This document shows, piece after piece, positions 17,650 through 29,403 of a stretch of DNA of 64,000 nt. This DNA comes from Thalassoglobus polymorphus. Its GTDB lineage: Bacteria; Planctomycetota; Planctomycetia; Planctomycetales; Planctomycetaceae. Below the pieces are notes generated by a model. The model saw nothing but the letters and a program-made list of their open reading frames with translations. It was not told the origin of the DNA and ran no database searches. The position numbers and the translations under genes were made by a program. The DNA is taken from the NCBI RefSeq assembly GCF_007744255.1, contig NZ_CP036267.1, positions 5,530,001 to 5,594,000 of the forward strand. The letters are read 5' to 3'. Position 1 is the stretch's first letter; the number at the start of each line of letters is the position of its first letter.

Positions 17650-18693
17650 CTATTTCGGGGCGGGGCGATCGGCGAGTTTCTTGAGGTACTCTTCAACCGC
17701 TTGTCGGTAGTGAGAGGGGAACTGTCGGTCGAGCATATTCTTGGCAGCTTCACGAGCCTTGGGGGGAAGGTCGCCCCAGTTGTCTTTGTTCCCGATATCT
17801 TTTTTATCGGTGAGGCCTTCCCCTTTAATTCCGCCGAGATAGGTATCACTCGCCCCTTGATCGGGGGCGGACGATCCGCCACCACTTCCGCCAGCCTGGG
17901 CCTGCTGTTGCTGCTCTTCCAGCTTTTTGATCAGTTCATCGAGCGTCTCAACGATTTTGTTTTCGACTTCCTGAACGCCTTCATCTGTTTTACTGAGGTC
18001 AAGTCGCCGCTGAACATCCTTCATTTGCCGAGCCACTTCGCCGAGCGATTTCTCTTTCACACCTTCAAGATCCTGAAGCATCAACTCACCCAGCTTCTGA
18101 TATCGGATCGGCAGATTTTCCGTTCGATTCAGCAAGGCGTCCAATGATTCCAATCCGTCCTCACGCATCAACAAATGATGTTCGCAAACCGATTGATAAA
18201 ACAGGCAGCCAGCAGGATCGACGACATAGCTGGGATCGATGGTGTGAAACAATTCGGCAGCTTCGTTGTAGGCTGTCAGCATCGACAAATGCCGTGCCAG
18301 GAAGTATTTGACGTTGTGGCCCAGTAACGGTTCAGTCGCTGTCCGTTCAGCAGTCGGTGCCTTGAGTTGAAGGACTTCAGGACCGTAGCGCAAGTCGCGA
18401 CATTGATCGACCAAAGCACGGACATCGTCGTCCGCCAGATAAAGCGTCCGCATCAGGGCATCGAAAAGCTCTTCGGCCTGGGGGTCGCTTTCAAATTTCA
18501 AAAACGGCTCGACGGCATCAACAACGGGAGACTGGCCTAACCCTTTGAAGGCCAACCACTCCTCGACGGAGAGACGAAGTTCTTCCTGCGACGGGGCTGA
18601 GTAGACCTCTTCATTGGCGAAGAGAGAATCGCTCCGTCCGCCAGCGACCACGAGGGTAATCATCAATGAGGTAATGGGTAATGTACTTCTCAC
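17650..18693 (-). CDS. Exported protein of the BatA-type cluster, unknown function
   Basis: The 347-aa protein has a signal peptide (about 1-26, ending LFA|NE), a helical central region, a short coiled coil (EETLDELIKKLEEQQQQAQ) and a Gly/Ser-rich linker. The conserved-looking C-terminal segment is DNWGDLPPKAREAAKNML, typical of planctomycete proteins encoded beside VWA/BatA genes. No catalytic motif is visible. Its ATG overlaps the stop of the upstream Q/E-rich gene by 4 bp, so the two are translationally coupled. A structural or adaptor role in an envelope complex is inferred. Confidence 0.75.
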   Translation of the reverse strand: MRSTLPITSLMITLVVAGGRSDSLFANEEVYSAPSQEELRLSVEEWLAFKGLGQSPVVDAVEPFLKFESDPQAEELFDALMRTLYLADDDVRALVDQCRDLRYGPEVLQLKAPTAERTATEPLLGHNVKYFLARHLSMLTAYNEAAELFHTIDPSYVVDPAGCLFYQSVCEHHLLMREDGLESLDALLNRTENLPIRYQKLGELMLQDLEGVKEKSLGEVARQMKDVQRRLDLSKTDEGVQEVENKIVETLDELIKKLEEQQQQAQAGGSGGGSSAPDQGASDTYLGGIKGEGLTDKKDIGNKDNWGDLPPKAREAAKNMLDRQFPSHYRQAVEEYLKKLADRPAPK

Positions 18694-20585
18694 TTATTTC
18701 TCCCGACGGAAAGGTCGTAAGTCGCTTCCTGAATCCGTTTTTGTCGTTGAGCGATATCATTAATGAGCGCTTGCTGATCCGCATCAATTTCTGACAGACT
18801 CCCGATTTCAGTCCCAAGCTGCTGAGTAATTCGGTTCACCTGCAATTGCAGCGAGCGAATCATTTTGAGCTCTGCAATTTGATTGACCAACCCGGGATCC
18901 TGGGGCTCCCCCTGTTGCTGCTGGCCTTGTTGCTGTTTTTTCTCTTCCTGATCTTTCAATTCCTGCTGAAACGCTTCAATCATTTCTTCGAGAGTTTCAA
19001 CGACGAGTGTTTCAACGAGTTGTGTTGTCTTTCCGGTGTCCTGTGCTCCCAACCGGTTGATGACCACTCGCATGTTCTTGTTCATCTGTTCGACAGCTTC
19101 CGGGAAGGCAACTGACGAGCCTTCTTCACGCAATAAATTGAGAGCTTTCCCAGCATCCATCAAGTTCTCTTCCTGGTCTTTCCGAATCTCGTTCGTTTTG
19201 GAAGCGTATCCCTGCTGTGCTCTTGAGTCTTTCTCGATTGTGTCGAGACGTTTGGTTTCCGAATTGATTTGTAATTGCCGACGCAACATATTCTGGAAGC
19301 GTGCTTCGAGGAGTGTCAGGTAGCTTTCCTTCTCCTCTTCGCGCAACTGCCGCAAAATTTCTTCGAGCTCGGCTTTCAACTGTTCCAAGCTGGCGATACT
19401 GGCATCTTGATCCTTCACTGCCTCATCGTTTTTCTTCTTGAGGAGTTCTTCGATCGCCTTTTCCATTTGCTTGCGGGCCTGTTCCAGTTGCTCTCGCCCG
19501 GGAGTTTTCTCTTGCTCTTGCTGCTGTTGAGACTGCTGGTCTTGTTGTGGTTGCTGCCCCTGTTGTGGCTGCTGTCCCTGCTGTGGTTGCTGGCCTTGCT
19601 GTGGTTGCTGGCCTTGCTGAGATTGCTCACCTTTTGATTTCTCGCCCTGTTGAGACGGACTCTCCTGAGACTTTTCTCCACTCTCGGACTTTTCACCGCT
19701 TTCTGATTTCTCTCCGCTCTTTGATTCTTCGCCCGACTTGGAAGGTTCACCTTGTTGTGATTCTTCTCCAGCCTTCTCCGGCATCTTCCCGTCAGAAGAC
19801 TCTTTCCCTTCTTCCTTCTTCTCGCCAGACGATTTCTCAGAGTCACCCTGTTTCTCTTTTGAATCTCCCTCACTGGAAGACTCAGCCCCCTGCTGATCGG
19901 ACCCCTGCTGATCGGAGTTATTTTCATTCCGTTCGGCGTCGTGCCGATCAATCTCGTCAGCGAGTTCCTTTGCTTTGTCGGCAATTTTCTGCTGAGCGTT
20001 TTTCAGTTGCTCCGAATCCCGGTTTCGAAGTGTTTCAGCGCGAACATCTTTTTCGCCCGCGATCAGCCGATTCGTCTTCTTGAGATACTCTTCGACCCGT
20101 TTCATCTCCTCAGCGAGTCGTTGACGTTCATCTAACGACCGCAACAGCTTAAGAATTGAATCCATTCGCGCAATCAACTCATCCTGACGGTCAACAGCTG
20201 GCCCGTATTGTGCGGTCTTTTTCTCATCGCCATCGCTGGTTCGAAGAAGTTCCGCGATAACTTCCATGTCAGCGAGCAGGTTCTCTTCCTGCGATTTGCT
20301 GCGGGCGCGATAAAGAACTTCCGCCTGCTCGGGATCTTTGCGACGCATTTGCTCCGCAACATCGTACAGAGACTTTTCGAAGCGTTCGTAATCTCGAAAG
20401 ATCTGCTTTTGCAGATTGTTGAGATCAACGTCCTGTGTGGCTTCCGCCGATTCGGTAGCATCCGGAGAGGCAGCGGGCGTGGCTGGGGAATCATCGCTGA
20501 GACCGGGTGCTGTTTGGGCATTGCTGCTGTTCAACGAACCGGCCACCGTCATCATGCAAACGAGGCAGATGTACAGATTCCGCAT
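18690..20585 (-). CDS. Exported Q/E/S-rich coiled-coil protein with tandem hexapeptide repeats
   Basis: The 631-aa protein has a signal peptide (about 1-23, NAQ|T) and long charged coiled coils on both sides of a low-complexity centre. The centre includes tandem six-residue units of SGEKSE type and then of QQPQQG type, encoded by 18-bp DNA repeats around 19550-19720. The flanking helices (QLEQARKQMEKAIEELLKK and similar) suggest an extended rod. Such proteins recur in planctomycete BatA/VWA operons; the exact role is unknown. It is 57 bp downstream of the DUF4175-like gene and coupled to the next gene by ATGA. Confidence 0.8.
   Translation of the reverse strand: MRNLYICLVCMMTVAGSLNSSNAQTAPGLSDDSPATPAASPDATESAEATQDVDLNNLQKQIFRDYERFEKSLYDVAEQMRRKDPEQAEVLYRARSKSQEENLLADMEVIAELLRTSDGDEKKTAQYGPAVDRQDELIARMDSILKLLRSLDERQRLAEEMKRVEEYLKKTNRLIAGEKDVRAETLRNRDSEQLKNAQQKIADKAKELADEIDRHDAERNENNSDQQGSDQQGAESSSEGDSKEKQGDSEKSSGEKKEEGKESSDGKMPEKAGEESQQGEPSKSGEESKSGEKSESGEKSESGEKSQESPSQQGEKSKGEQSQQGQQPQQGQQPQQGQQPQQGQQPQQDQQSQQQQEQEKTPGREQLEQARKQMEKAIEELLKKKNDEAVKDQDASIASLEQLKAELEEILRQLREEEKESYLTLLEARFQNMLRRQLQINSETKRLDTIEKDSRAQQGYASKTNEIRKDQEENLMDAGKALNLLREEGSSVAFPEAVEQMNKNMRVVINRLGAQDTGKTTQLVETLVVETLEEMIEAFQQELKDQEEKKQQQGQQQQGEPQDPGLVNQIAELKMIRSLQLQVNRITQQLGTEIGSLSEIDADQQALINDIAQRQKRIQEATYDLSVGRNK
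19540..19725 (-). repeat. In-gene tandem 18-bp repeats
   Basis: Near-identical 18-bp units encode (QQPQQG)n and adjoining (SGEKSE)n blocks inside the coiled-coil gene. Such tracts are prone to copy-number change by slippage, keeping frame because the unit is a multiple of three. Confidence 0.75.
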
Positions 20586-20642
20586 ACTTGACTCCTCATT
20601 CTTTTATCGTCATTGAGGATGAATACTGATGAATCATCCCGA

Positions 20643-23039
20643 TCATTCTTCGAAATCAAAGAAAAAATTCTCCTCAATCCGCTTCTCTTCCGTCAATTTC
20701 TTCAATCTCAGCTGCTCGTCACGAAGTCGCTGAATCGTTTGAATCAGGTCATTCATTGTACCGCGATCCTGCATTTCCTCCAAGATGCGATCCATTTGTT
20801 CAATCAAAGCGTCCACTGCCGGAACGGTTTCCCGAAGTGCCTCATCAAACCCGGCTCCTCGCTGCAAACTGAGTCTCTGTAACGCATAACGTTGGTCCGC
20901 CTCGACAAACAACGTCTCATTCAGAACCCCTAATGGAGCAATCACTCCGTTGTCGATGCGATCAAGTTTGTCTTTCGTATCGATCCCGTTATTGACCATT
21001 TCTTCTCGTAAACTCTGAAACGAGACTTCAATCGACCGAGATTCTGTTTGATTCTTCCGCAATTGATGCAAACTTCGCTCGACAAAGGCTGAAAGAATTG
21101 ACTCTTCGACTTGAACGTTCTCCGCGAGATTTGTTTGCTGCTCTGCCAGCAGGTCGCGCAGGTCTCCAGCCTCGGAGCGAATCTGTTCGAACCGCAATCG
21201 CAAGTTGACTTCTCTGTCAAAGAGTCGTGCTTGAAGCTCTTCGTCCGTGACAACCTTGAAGGAGAAAATTTCTCCATGCGCGACATGTGGACCATTGAAG
21301 TCGTCCGCATCTTGTGCATAAATCGCGAGTGTCAGCGTTTCGCCCTCTTGTAGTTTTAAGGGGCGCAAATTGAATCGTTCAACATCTTTATCCGCTGCAT
21401 CGTTGAGCGTGAACTCTTTTTGCCCACTCGGAAGCTGATTGAGAGGAAGGGTTTGCTCCTCCATGTTGCTGCCGACTTTGAAGCCAAACCAGGCACTTGC
21501 AACTCCATAATCGTCAGAGAGTTGCCCCTCCACTGGAATACTTGCATTGCGGGTAATCAGCGAACCGACTCCTGTCCGTTTCGTGTCAACCACTGGAGGC
21601 TCATCGACGATTCCGTTCACGAGTAACGAGGCCGGTTCCGGGCTGTAAATTTCGTCGTTGTCTTCGAGGAAGATTTTTAAAGCGGAGTCGGGTGGAATCG
21701 GAATCGGCAGTTCAATTCGATCACCAAGCTCTTCCCACTGCTGTTCGGCTTTGGATGAAATCACAAAGGGAATTTGAAATCCGCTCCGATCTTCGCTGAG
21801 CAAACTTTCCGGAGAAGCATCCACTTCGACAGTTCGCAAAATCTGGTTTTCTTCATTCCGAAGAGTAAACGTTGTTGGCTTAGGAACTTCGTCGCCATCG
21901 ACCAGCCGATACCCGAAGGAAAACTGAAATCGGCTACTGCGAAGATCGACCGCTCGCAGCGGCTTATTGCAACGCCCCTGCAACTCAAACTCTGTTTCCA
22001 TTGGCAGAGAGACCTGAGTGCCGACCACGGAGACCGGCTTGTCTTCCATGACATCCATCCCGGTGTAAGAAGGATAGTCACACATGAGCGTAATCGCATC
22101 GACTTGAGGCGGGTCGACAATCTGGATTCGGTACGGAGTTCGATTCACAAAATCACCCCCTCGAATCCATAACCGATAATCATTCACGACGCGAGAAAAT
22201 GAGTGGCGGAATTCCCCATCGCCGAAGCGATTCATATTCGCGCGGCCACGTTCGGTCGCGTTGCCTTCGAATGAAATATATTGAATCGTCACGTCTTCCG
22301 GAGCGATGGCTGCGTCATCGCTTTCGACGAGGAGTTGCAAGTCCGCACCTCGGGGATGTTTATAAGTCCGATTCTCATCAAACTCTCTCACACGTTCCCC
22401 CGGTTGGCTGAGCACCTTCAACGCTAAAGCCTGCTGGCGATACGGGTCCCAGTAATTATCTTTCGTCAAAATGTACGCATGCACCCAACGTTGCACGCCA
22501 GCAGCGTTCGCGACACCAAAAACGGCCAGCGTGCTGAAGAGAACCGTCGCGATGAGAGCAATTCGTTTCAGAGGGGTTCGATCAAACGTCTCTTCCAATG
22601 GAAGCTTCGATATCTTTTCGGCAGCCTCGCGGCTGGTTTGCTCCACCATTTGGGATGTCAGCGGTGAGGTCGCTTCATGTTCGAACTCAACTGTCGTAAT
22701 GAGCTGATCTCGGAGTTGTGGGAATCTCCGCTCGAGCGCTAATGCCAGATCTTTGAGCTGAAAGTGTTTGAAGAGTCGAAAAACAACCCATGAAACGCCG
22801 AGACCAACAAGTCCCCCCACCATCACGATCAGACAGATGAGTCGAAACGATGTCGGCAACTCAAGGCGAGAAAACCAGAAATATGCGACATCAACAAGAA
22901 AGGTCACCCAGAACATCGTCGCAGCCACAGCCACAAAGACGGCAACCCCTTCCATCAGAATGTAGCGGCGAATCCAGCGACGAAACTGTTTCAAGACACT
23001 CTGGATTTCGTTGGGAATCTGGCTCATTATTTCTTTCAT
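20643..23039 (-). CDS. DUF4175-like membrane protein of the VWA/BatA cluster
   Basis: The 798-aa protein has two N-terminal membrane helices (about 30-52 and 67-88), a short cytoplasmic piece with ALERRFPQLRDQLITTVE, and a third helix (about 167-187). A long extracytoplasmic region follows, beta-rich (about 200-540) and then helical coiled coil (about 560-790). This layout matches the large membrane proteins called DUF4175 in planctomycetes and alphaproteobacteria. An alternative start is the ATG at 23027. It lies between the VWA protein and the Q/E-rich coiled-coil gene. Confidence 0.8.
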   Translation of the reverse strand: MKEIMSQIPNEIQSVLKQFRRWIRRYILMEGVAVFVAVAATMFWVTFLVDVAYFWFSRLELPTSFRLICLIVMVGGLVGLGVSWVVFRLFKHFQLKDLALALERRFPQLRDQLITTVEFEHEATSPLTSQMVEQTSREAAEKISKLPLEETFDRTPLKRIALIATVLFSTLAVFGVANAAGVQRWVHAYILTKDNYWDPYRQQALALKVLSQPGERVREFDENRTYKHPRGADLQLLVESDDAAIAPEDVTIQYISFEGNATERGRANMNRFGDGEFRHSFSRVVNDYRLWIRGGDFVNRTPYRIQIVDPPQVDAITLMCDYPSYTGMDVMEDKPVSVVGTQVSLPMETEFELQGRCNKPLRAVDLRSSRFQFSFGYRLVDGDEVPKPTTFTLRNEENQILRTVEVDASPESLLSEDRSGFQIPFVISSKAEQQWEELGDRIELPIPIPPDSALKIFLEDNDEIYSPEPASLLVNGIVDEPPVVDTKRTGVGSLITRNASIPVEGQLSDDYGVASAWFGFKVGSNMEEQTLPLNQLPSGQKEFTLNDAADKDVERFNLRPLKLQEGETLTLAIYAQDADDFNGPHVAHGEIFSFKVVTDEELQARLFDREVNLRLRFEQIRSEAGDLRDLLAEQQTNLAENVQVEESILSAFVERSLHQLRKNQTESRSIEVSFQSLREEMVNNGIDTKDKLDRIDNGVIAPLGVLNETLFVEADQRYALQRLSLQRGAGFDEALRETVPAVDALIEQMDRILEEMQDRGTMNDLIQTIQRLRDEQLRLKKLTEEKRIEENFFFDFEE

Positions 23040-23046
23040 CGCATAT

Positions 23047-23146
23047 CAGAGCATTTCAATACTGGTCGTGCCTTTGAAGCTCACTTTCGTGACTTCATAG
23101 ACTGCTCGCCACAAGGCAGAACGTAAAGACCAATCTTGGATTTGCT
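23047..23146 (+). repeat. Family A interspersed repeat (subtype 2)
   Basis: A near-complete copy in the gap between the DUF4175-like and VWA genes. CTCACTTTCGTGACTTCATAG...CTGCTCGCCACAAGGCAGAACGTAAAGACCAAT...TTGGATTTGCT closely matches the copy at 5555. Its left end is diverged. It interrupts an otherwise compact operon. Confidence 0.8.
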
Positions 23147-23255
23147 CCAGCCGGAGACTTGAAGTCGCCGGCGAAACGATTTGGTTTTTCCTGGATCGAA
23201 TCTCGCTATCGCTTCGTCTGAATTCTTTATTCGAACAAAACTTAATGTCTGAATT

Positions 23256-25700
23256 TCACGCAAGTTTCAATAATTTTCGTGTCAACCATTCCGCCGAGAC
23301 CAGCAGCACCATCAGAAACATCAGGAACTTGCGGTCCCAGAGTTCTTCGATCTTCTGGTCAATGGTCACTGACTCTCCTTTGTTTGGCAGCAGTTTCGGA
23401 ACCGCAGCCGCAGCCTCTTCCAAACTGACGTACTCACCGCCGGTCCCTTCAACGAGCCTGCGAAGTTGTTCGACTTCCTGAACCAGCGACGCCGCTTCCT
23501 GTCGCGGAAATTGAACTTCAATATTCTGCTGAATTTGGTCACTCGATTCGGGAACCTGATACTCAAAACGATATGCACCTGCGACGAGAGGTCGATAGTC
23601 ACCTACGAATTCCTCTGGCCTGAGGGGATCACGAACAAGGATCGGTCCCGGAAGGATTGGACTCCCATTCGGGCCATAAAGTTCCAGGGAAATTTCCTCT
23701 GAAACCAAAGGTTCAAACTGCGGAGTCACTGAACGAACACGCAACGGGACGGTTTGCCCAAGTTCGAATTCTGTTCCATCGAGAATAAACAAACTGCGCT
23801 GCAGCCCTCGTTTCGAACGACCTTCAGCTGCTTTTCGAACCGACTTGATCCAAAACCGTTCGTAATAGCTTTCATCAACTGACCGCAATCGCCACATCTC
23901 CGGACTACCAAGGTAGACGACTTGTCCTTGCCCAAATCGCTGGGCTGCCAGCAACACCGGTTGGCCTCCCGGTCCTCTCGACAGTGGGTCGGTGAATTCG
24001 GCAAAGATGGTCGTTCCCGCTTTGGCTCCGCGCGTCGGATAGGTTCGATACACACCGGGGAACTGTGACCAGGCAGATTCGTCTCCTGTTTCTGCCAGCT
24101 TTAAGAATTCGGCGACTTCCCCGTCCTGAGTGAAGCCAAGCGGAAAAGCGGTCGAAGCGGCATCGCGGTTACCCAGACGCAAGCTGACTTCTTCCAGAAG
24201 TACGGGATAGAGTCGTTTAATTTTTTCGAACTCCTCGCTCGCTGCCAGTTGAGGCGTATTCACATCCCCCGCGACAACGAACAATCCGCCACCTTCATTA
24301 GAAATCCAGTCTGTCAGCAAGCCTCGTTGTTCTTCACTCACCTGTGACCAATCAACATCAAACGCGATGATGGCATCGTATTCGTACAGCGACTCGCGGT
24401 CTTCAGGAAAACGGAACAGCAACCGGTTTGATTCCTGGCTAATCCCGACCGATCCCGTTTGCAGCCAGACGTCAGTCAATATTGAAGGATGTCGATAAAG
24501 TGCCGTTTTCGCGAAACGGTAATCCCGCATCGGCCCTCCCGCGATCAGTAACACTTTTAAGGGGCGATCAAAAATGTTGACGGACCGGCTAAGTTGATTG
24601 TCTTCCTGGCGTGTCTCGTTTCCCCCGCTCAAACTGGCGCGAACCGTAAACTGATACTCTCCGCCATCGCTGGGCTTGAGATCAAACAGAACTTCGGTCG
24701 GTGCCCCGTCTTCAGAGATTGTCCGCGTTTCTGTCAGAACAACAATCGGCTCGGGATCATTCGGTCCTTTTTGAAGCAGGTCGACTTGCACAGACTTCCC
24801 AACAACACCCTGTCCTCGCAAAATCGCCGAGAGTTCGAAGGCGTCTCCCTTTTGAACATCGGTCGGCGCGATCAGCCGCGCAACTTCCAGGTTCTGAGGA
24901 GGCTCAGTGCTGCCGACTCCAACGGAAACCAGCCGCACACCGTATTCCGCCGCTCTGTCACGAGCAGCGGAAATATCGCGACCGGCGTTCGTCGCACCGT
25001 CTGAAATGACCACAATTCCCGAGAGCGTCGATGTTTTTGCTTCAACAAGCAGTTTGTCCAGACTGTCTCCGAGGCGGGTTAAATGTCCATCCGTCTTCAA
25101 AATTTCATCCCAGACGATCTTTTCCTCTTGAGAAGAATCGTCCCCACTCGTTTCATCAGTCTGCTGTGTATTCGGCTGAGCCCCACCTGCTGGACTGGCA
25201 TTAGTAGGGAATCGAGCTTTCAACTGGCTGAGATCATCGCTGAATGTGAATAGATCGACGCTATGGTCGGCTCGCAGCCTTTCAAGCAATGGAGACTGGC
25301 CAAGCAATTCCAGAATCGCCTCCGACCGGGTTGGAACACTCTCGACTCCAGCAGAGCGTGGGTCTCGAACCGGTTGCTGCATCGAAGTGGAAGTATCAAC
25401 AAGAAAGATGACTCGCGAAGGCCGATACGTATCTGTTTGGGTCCGCTCATGGGGATTGAGTGCCATGATCAGCCCCAGCGTCAGAAACGCAAGACGCAGA
25501 GCCGTCAACAGGATCGTCCAGCCGCGACTGAACTGTTTCGTATCACGAAAGACAAAGTAAAGCGTCGTTCCGATCGCCAACAGCAAAAGAACGATTGGCA
25601 ACCAATCCGTCCAGAAATAGGGCCAGTCAAATTCAATACTGGATGACGTCCCGGACGGAGTCGCTGAAGTGCTCGATTGTGCAAGAATTGAGTTCAACAC
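23256..25700 (-). CDS. VWA-domain membrane protein (BatA-like) with glutamine-amidotransferase-like domain
   Basis: The 814-aa protein starts with two membrane helices (about 32-52 and 62-82), then a von Willebrand A domain with the MIDAS motif D102-x-S104-x-S106 (FLVDTSTSM) and SDGATNAG. A beta-sandwich and a class-I glutamine-amidotransferase-like fold follow (about 370-600; KVLLIAGGPMRDYRF, GGLFVVAGD). It ends with a C-terminal helix (about 795-812). Such proteins accompany MoxR ATPases and DUF58 proteins in BatA/aerotolerance clusters, but neither partner is in this window. It is the first gene of the four-gene minus-strand cluster. Confidence 0.85.
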   Translation of the reverse strand: MLNSILAQSSTSATPSGTSSSIEFDWPYFWTDWLPIVLLLLAIGTTLYFVFRDTKQFSRGWTILLTALRLAFLTLGLIMALNPHERTQTDTYRPSRVIFLVDTSTSMQQPVRDPRSAGVESVPTRSEAILELLGQSPLLERLRADHSVDLFTFSDDLSQLKARFPTNASPAGGAQPNTQQTDETSGDDSSQEEKIVWDEILKTDGHLTRLGDSLDKLLVEAKTSTLSGIVVISDGATNAGRDISAARDRAAEYGVRLVSVGVGSTEPPQNLEVARLIAPTDVQKGDAFELSAILRGQGVVGKSVQVDLLQKGPNDPEPIVVLTETRTISEDGAPTEVLFDLKPSDGGEYQFTVRASLSGGNETRQEDNQLSRSVNIFDRPLKVLLIAGGPMRDYRFAKTALYRHPSILTDVWLQTGSVGISQESNRLLFRFPEDRESLYEYDAIIAFDVDWSQVSEEQRGLLTDWISNEGGGLFVVAGDVNTPQLAASEEFEKIKRLYPVLLEEVSLRLGNRDAASTAFPLGFTQDGEVAEFLKLAETGDESAWSQFPGVYRTYPTRGAKAGTTIFAEFTDPLSRGPGGQPVLLAAQRFGQGQVVYLGSPEMWRLRSVDESYYERFWIKSVRKAAEGRSKRGLQRSLFILDGTEFELGQTVPLRVRSVTPQFEPLVSEEISLELYGPNGSPILPGPILVRDPLRPEEFVGDYRPLVAGAYRFEYQVPESSDQIQQNIEVQFPRQEAASLVQEVEQLRRLVEGTGGEYVSLEEAAAAVPKLLPNKGESVTIDQKIEELWDRKFLMFLMVLLVSAEWLTRKLLKLA

Positions 25701-26037
25701 GCGATCCGATTCATTTGATTGAGAAACATGGGGATTGATCCGTCATCCCGTACTGTTAAGTTGTTGTAAATTGTAGCAGGAGATGTACCGCTCGTCGAAA
25801 CAAGAATGAGTTCACCCCTCTGTTTCGCCAGACCGTCGAACTGTCGAGCGAGGAAGTTTTCCGCTTGACATTCGAACCGCTTCCCCGAAAACCGTGTCAA
25901 ATTCAGAGCGAACTCGACTTTCTCAGGTTGAACTACTCGCGACCGGCGCAATTGCTGTCTAAACTGCGTTCATTCAACGAAATCTGAATGATTTTCAGAC
26001 TTTGCCGACGAACAGACACTCGAATCGACCTCCACTT
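25701..26037. other. Divergent promoter region between VWA gene and metG
   Basis: About 335 bp must hold the promoters of both the BatA-type operon and metG. An 85-codon minus-strand frame (25694-25951) spans most of it, but I do not accept it as a gene. A TTGACA hexamer occurs near 25866 without a good -10 partner. Confidence 0.4.
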
Positions 26038-28080
<2,043 letters not shown>

Positions 28081-28170
28081 TCAACTGAACATCGTTCATT
28101 GACGAAACACTCAGTGACGACACAGATTTCTCACTCATCCCCATAAACTCACTTTTCACAACATTCCATC

Positions 28171-29403
28171 ATGGCAAACATCAACGACAATTTCCTGAAA
28201 CTCAAGGCAGGTTATCTCTTTCCTGAAATCGGACGGCGCGTGAATGCGTTTTGCGATGCAAACGCCGATGCGAACGTGATCAAACTCGGAATCGGTGACG
28301 TAACCGAACCGCTTCCCGAAGCGATCCGCACCGCGATGCACTCAGCGATCGACGAAATGGGACAGAGCCAAACCTTCCGCGGTTATGGCCCCGAACAAGG
28401 TTATGCATTCTTGCGAGAAGCCATTGCAACGAATGATTTTCAATCGCGTGGCTGTGACATTTCCCCAGAGGAAATCTTCATCTCTGATGGTTCAAAATGC
28501 GATACCGGAAACATTCTCGACATCTTCGGACCGGGCAACACTGTCGCGGTTCAAGACCCGGTCTATCCGGTTTATGTTGACACCAACGTCATGGCTGGCC
28601 GAACAGGCGAAGCCGATGAGAATGGACGCTACGAAGGACTCACCTACCTTCCATGCACAGCCGATAATGATTTCACTCCGAGCTTGCCGGAACAGCCGGT
28701 CGACATGATCTACCTGTGCTACCCCAACAACCCCACTGGTTCCGTCGCCAGTAAAGAGACTCTCAAAAAGTGGGTCGATTACGCCAACGAAAATGGCTCA
28801 ATCATTCTCTTTGATGCTGCCTATGAAGCCTTCATCACAGACGATTCAATCCCGCACTCGATCTATGAAATCGACGGAGCTCGAAACTGTGCCATCGAAT
28901 TCCGCAGCTTCAGTAAAAATGCCGGTTTCACCGGGACTCGCTGTGCGTTGACAGTTGTCCCGAAAAGCCTGAAAGGCAAAACGGCAAATGGAGATGAGCA
29001 AGAGATTCACGCTCTCTGGAATCGTCGCCAAAGCACCAAATTCAACGGCGTCTCATACATCATCCAACGGGGAGCTGAAGCTGCTTATAGTGACGCAGGC
29101 AAAGAGCAGATCAAAACCCTCATCAACTTCTACCTTGAGAATGCCAGCATCCTCAGCGAAGGTTTGCAGTCTGTTGGAATTAATGTCTTTGGTGGCGTGA
29201 ACGCTCCTTACATCTGGCTGAAGACTCCAGAAGGAATGAAGAGCTGGGAGTTTTTCGATCACCTTCTCGACAAAGCCCACCTCGTCGGAACCCCCGGTTC
29301 CGGCTTCGGCGCCAGCGGGGAAGGCTACTTCCGCCTGAGCGCATTCAACAGCCGCGCCAATGTAGAAGAAGCGGTTCAACGACTGAAATCGCTGATGGGA
29401 TAA
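28171..29403 (+). CDS. dapL: LL-diaminopimelate aminotransferase
   Basis: The 410-aa class I/II PLP aminotransferase converts tetrahydrodipicolinate directly to LL-diaminopimelate for lysine and peptidoglycan synthesis. The DapL hallmarks are the N-terminal [29 protein letters not shown], the [12 protein letters not shown] segment, and the PLP lysine K249 in [13 protein letters not shown]. The DapL route bypasses succinylated or acetylated intermediates, so a DapE is not required. It is downstream of metG on the same strand. Confidence 0.97.
   Translation: MANINDNFLKLKAGYLFPEIGRRVNAFCDANADANVIKLGIGDVTEPLPEAIRTAMHSAIDEMGQSQTFRGYGPEQGYAFLREAIATNDFQSRGCDISPEEIFISDGSKCDTGNILDIFGPGNTVAVQDPVYPVYVDTNVMAGRTGEADENGRYEGLTYLPCTADNDFTPSLPEQPVDMIYLCYPNNPTGSVASKETLKKWVDYANENGSIILFDAAYEAFITDDSIPHSIYEIDGARNCAIEFRSFSKNAGFTGTRCALTVVPKSLKGKTANGDEQEIHALWNRRQSTKFNGVSYIIQRGAEAAYSDAGKEQIKTLINFYLENASILSEGLQSVGINVFGGVNAPYIWLKTPEGMKSWEFFDHLLDKAHLVGTPGSGFGASGEGYFRLSAFNSRANVEEAVQRLKSLMG

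Noticed and set aside
19415-19984. 189-codon frame and a long Leu-rich opposite-strand frame over the Q/E-rich gene
   Set aside because: Both are by-products of the low-complexity repeats in the real gene; the real frame has a signal peptide and operon overlaps.
25694-25951. 85-codon minus-strand frame upstream of the VWA gene
   Set aside because: No recognisable domain or signal, weak start context, and it fills the divergent promoter region of the BatA-type operon and metG.
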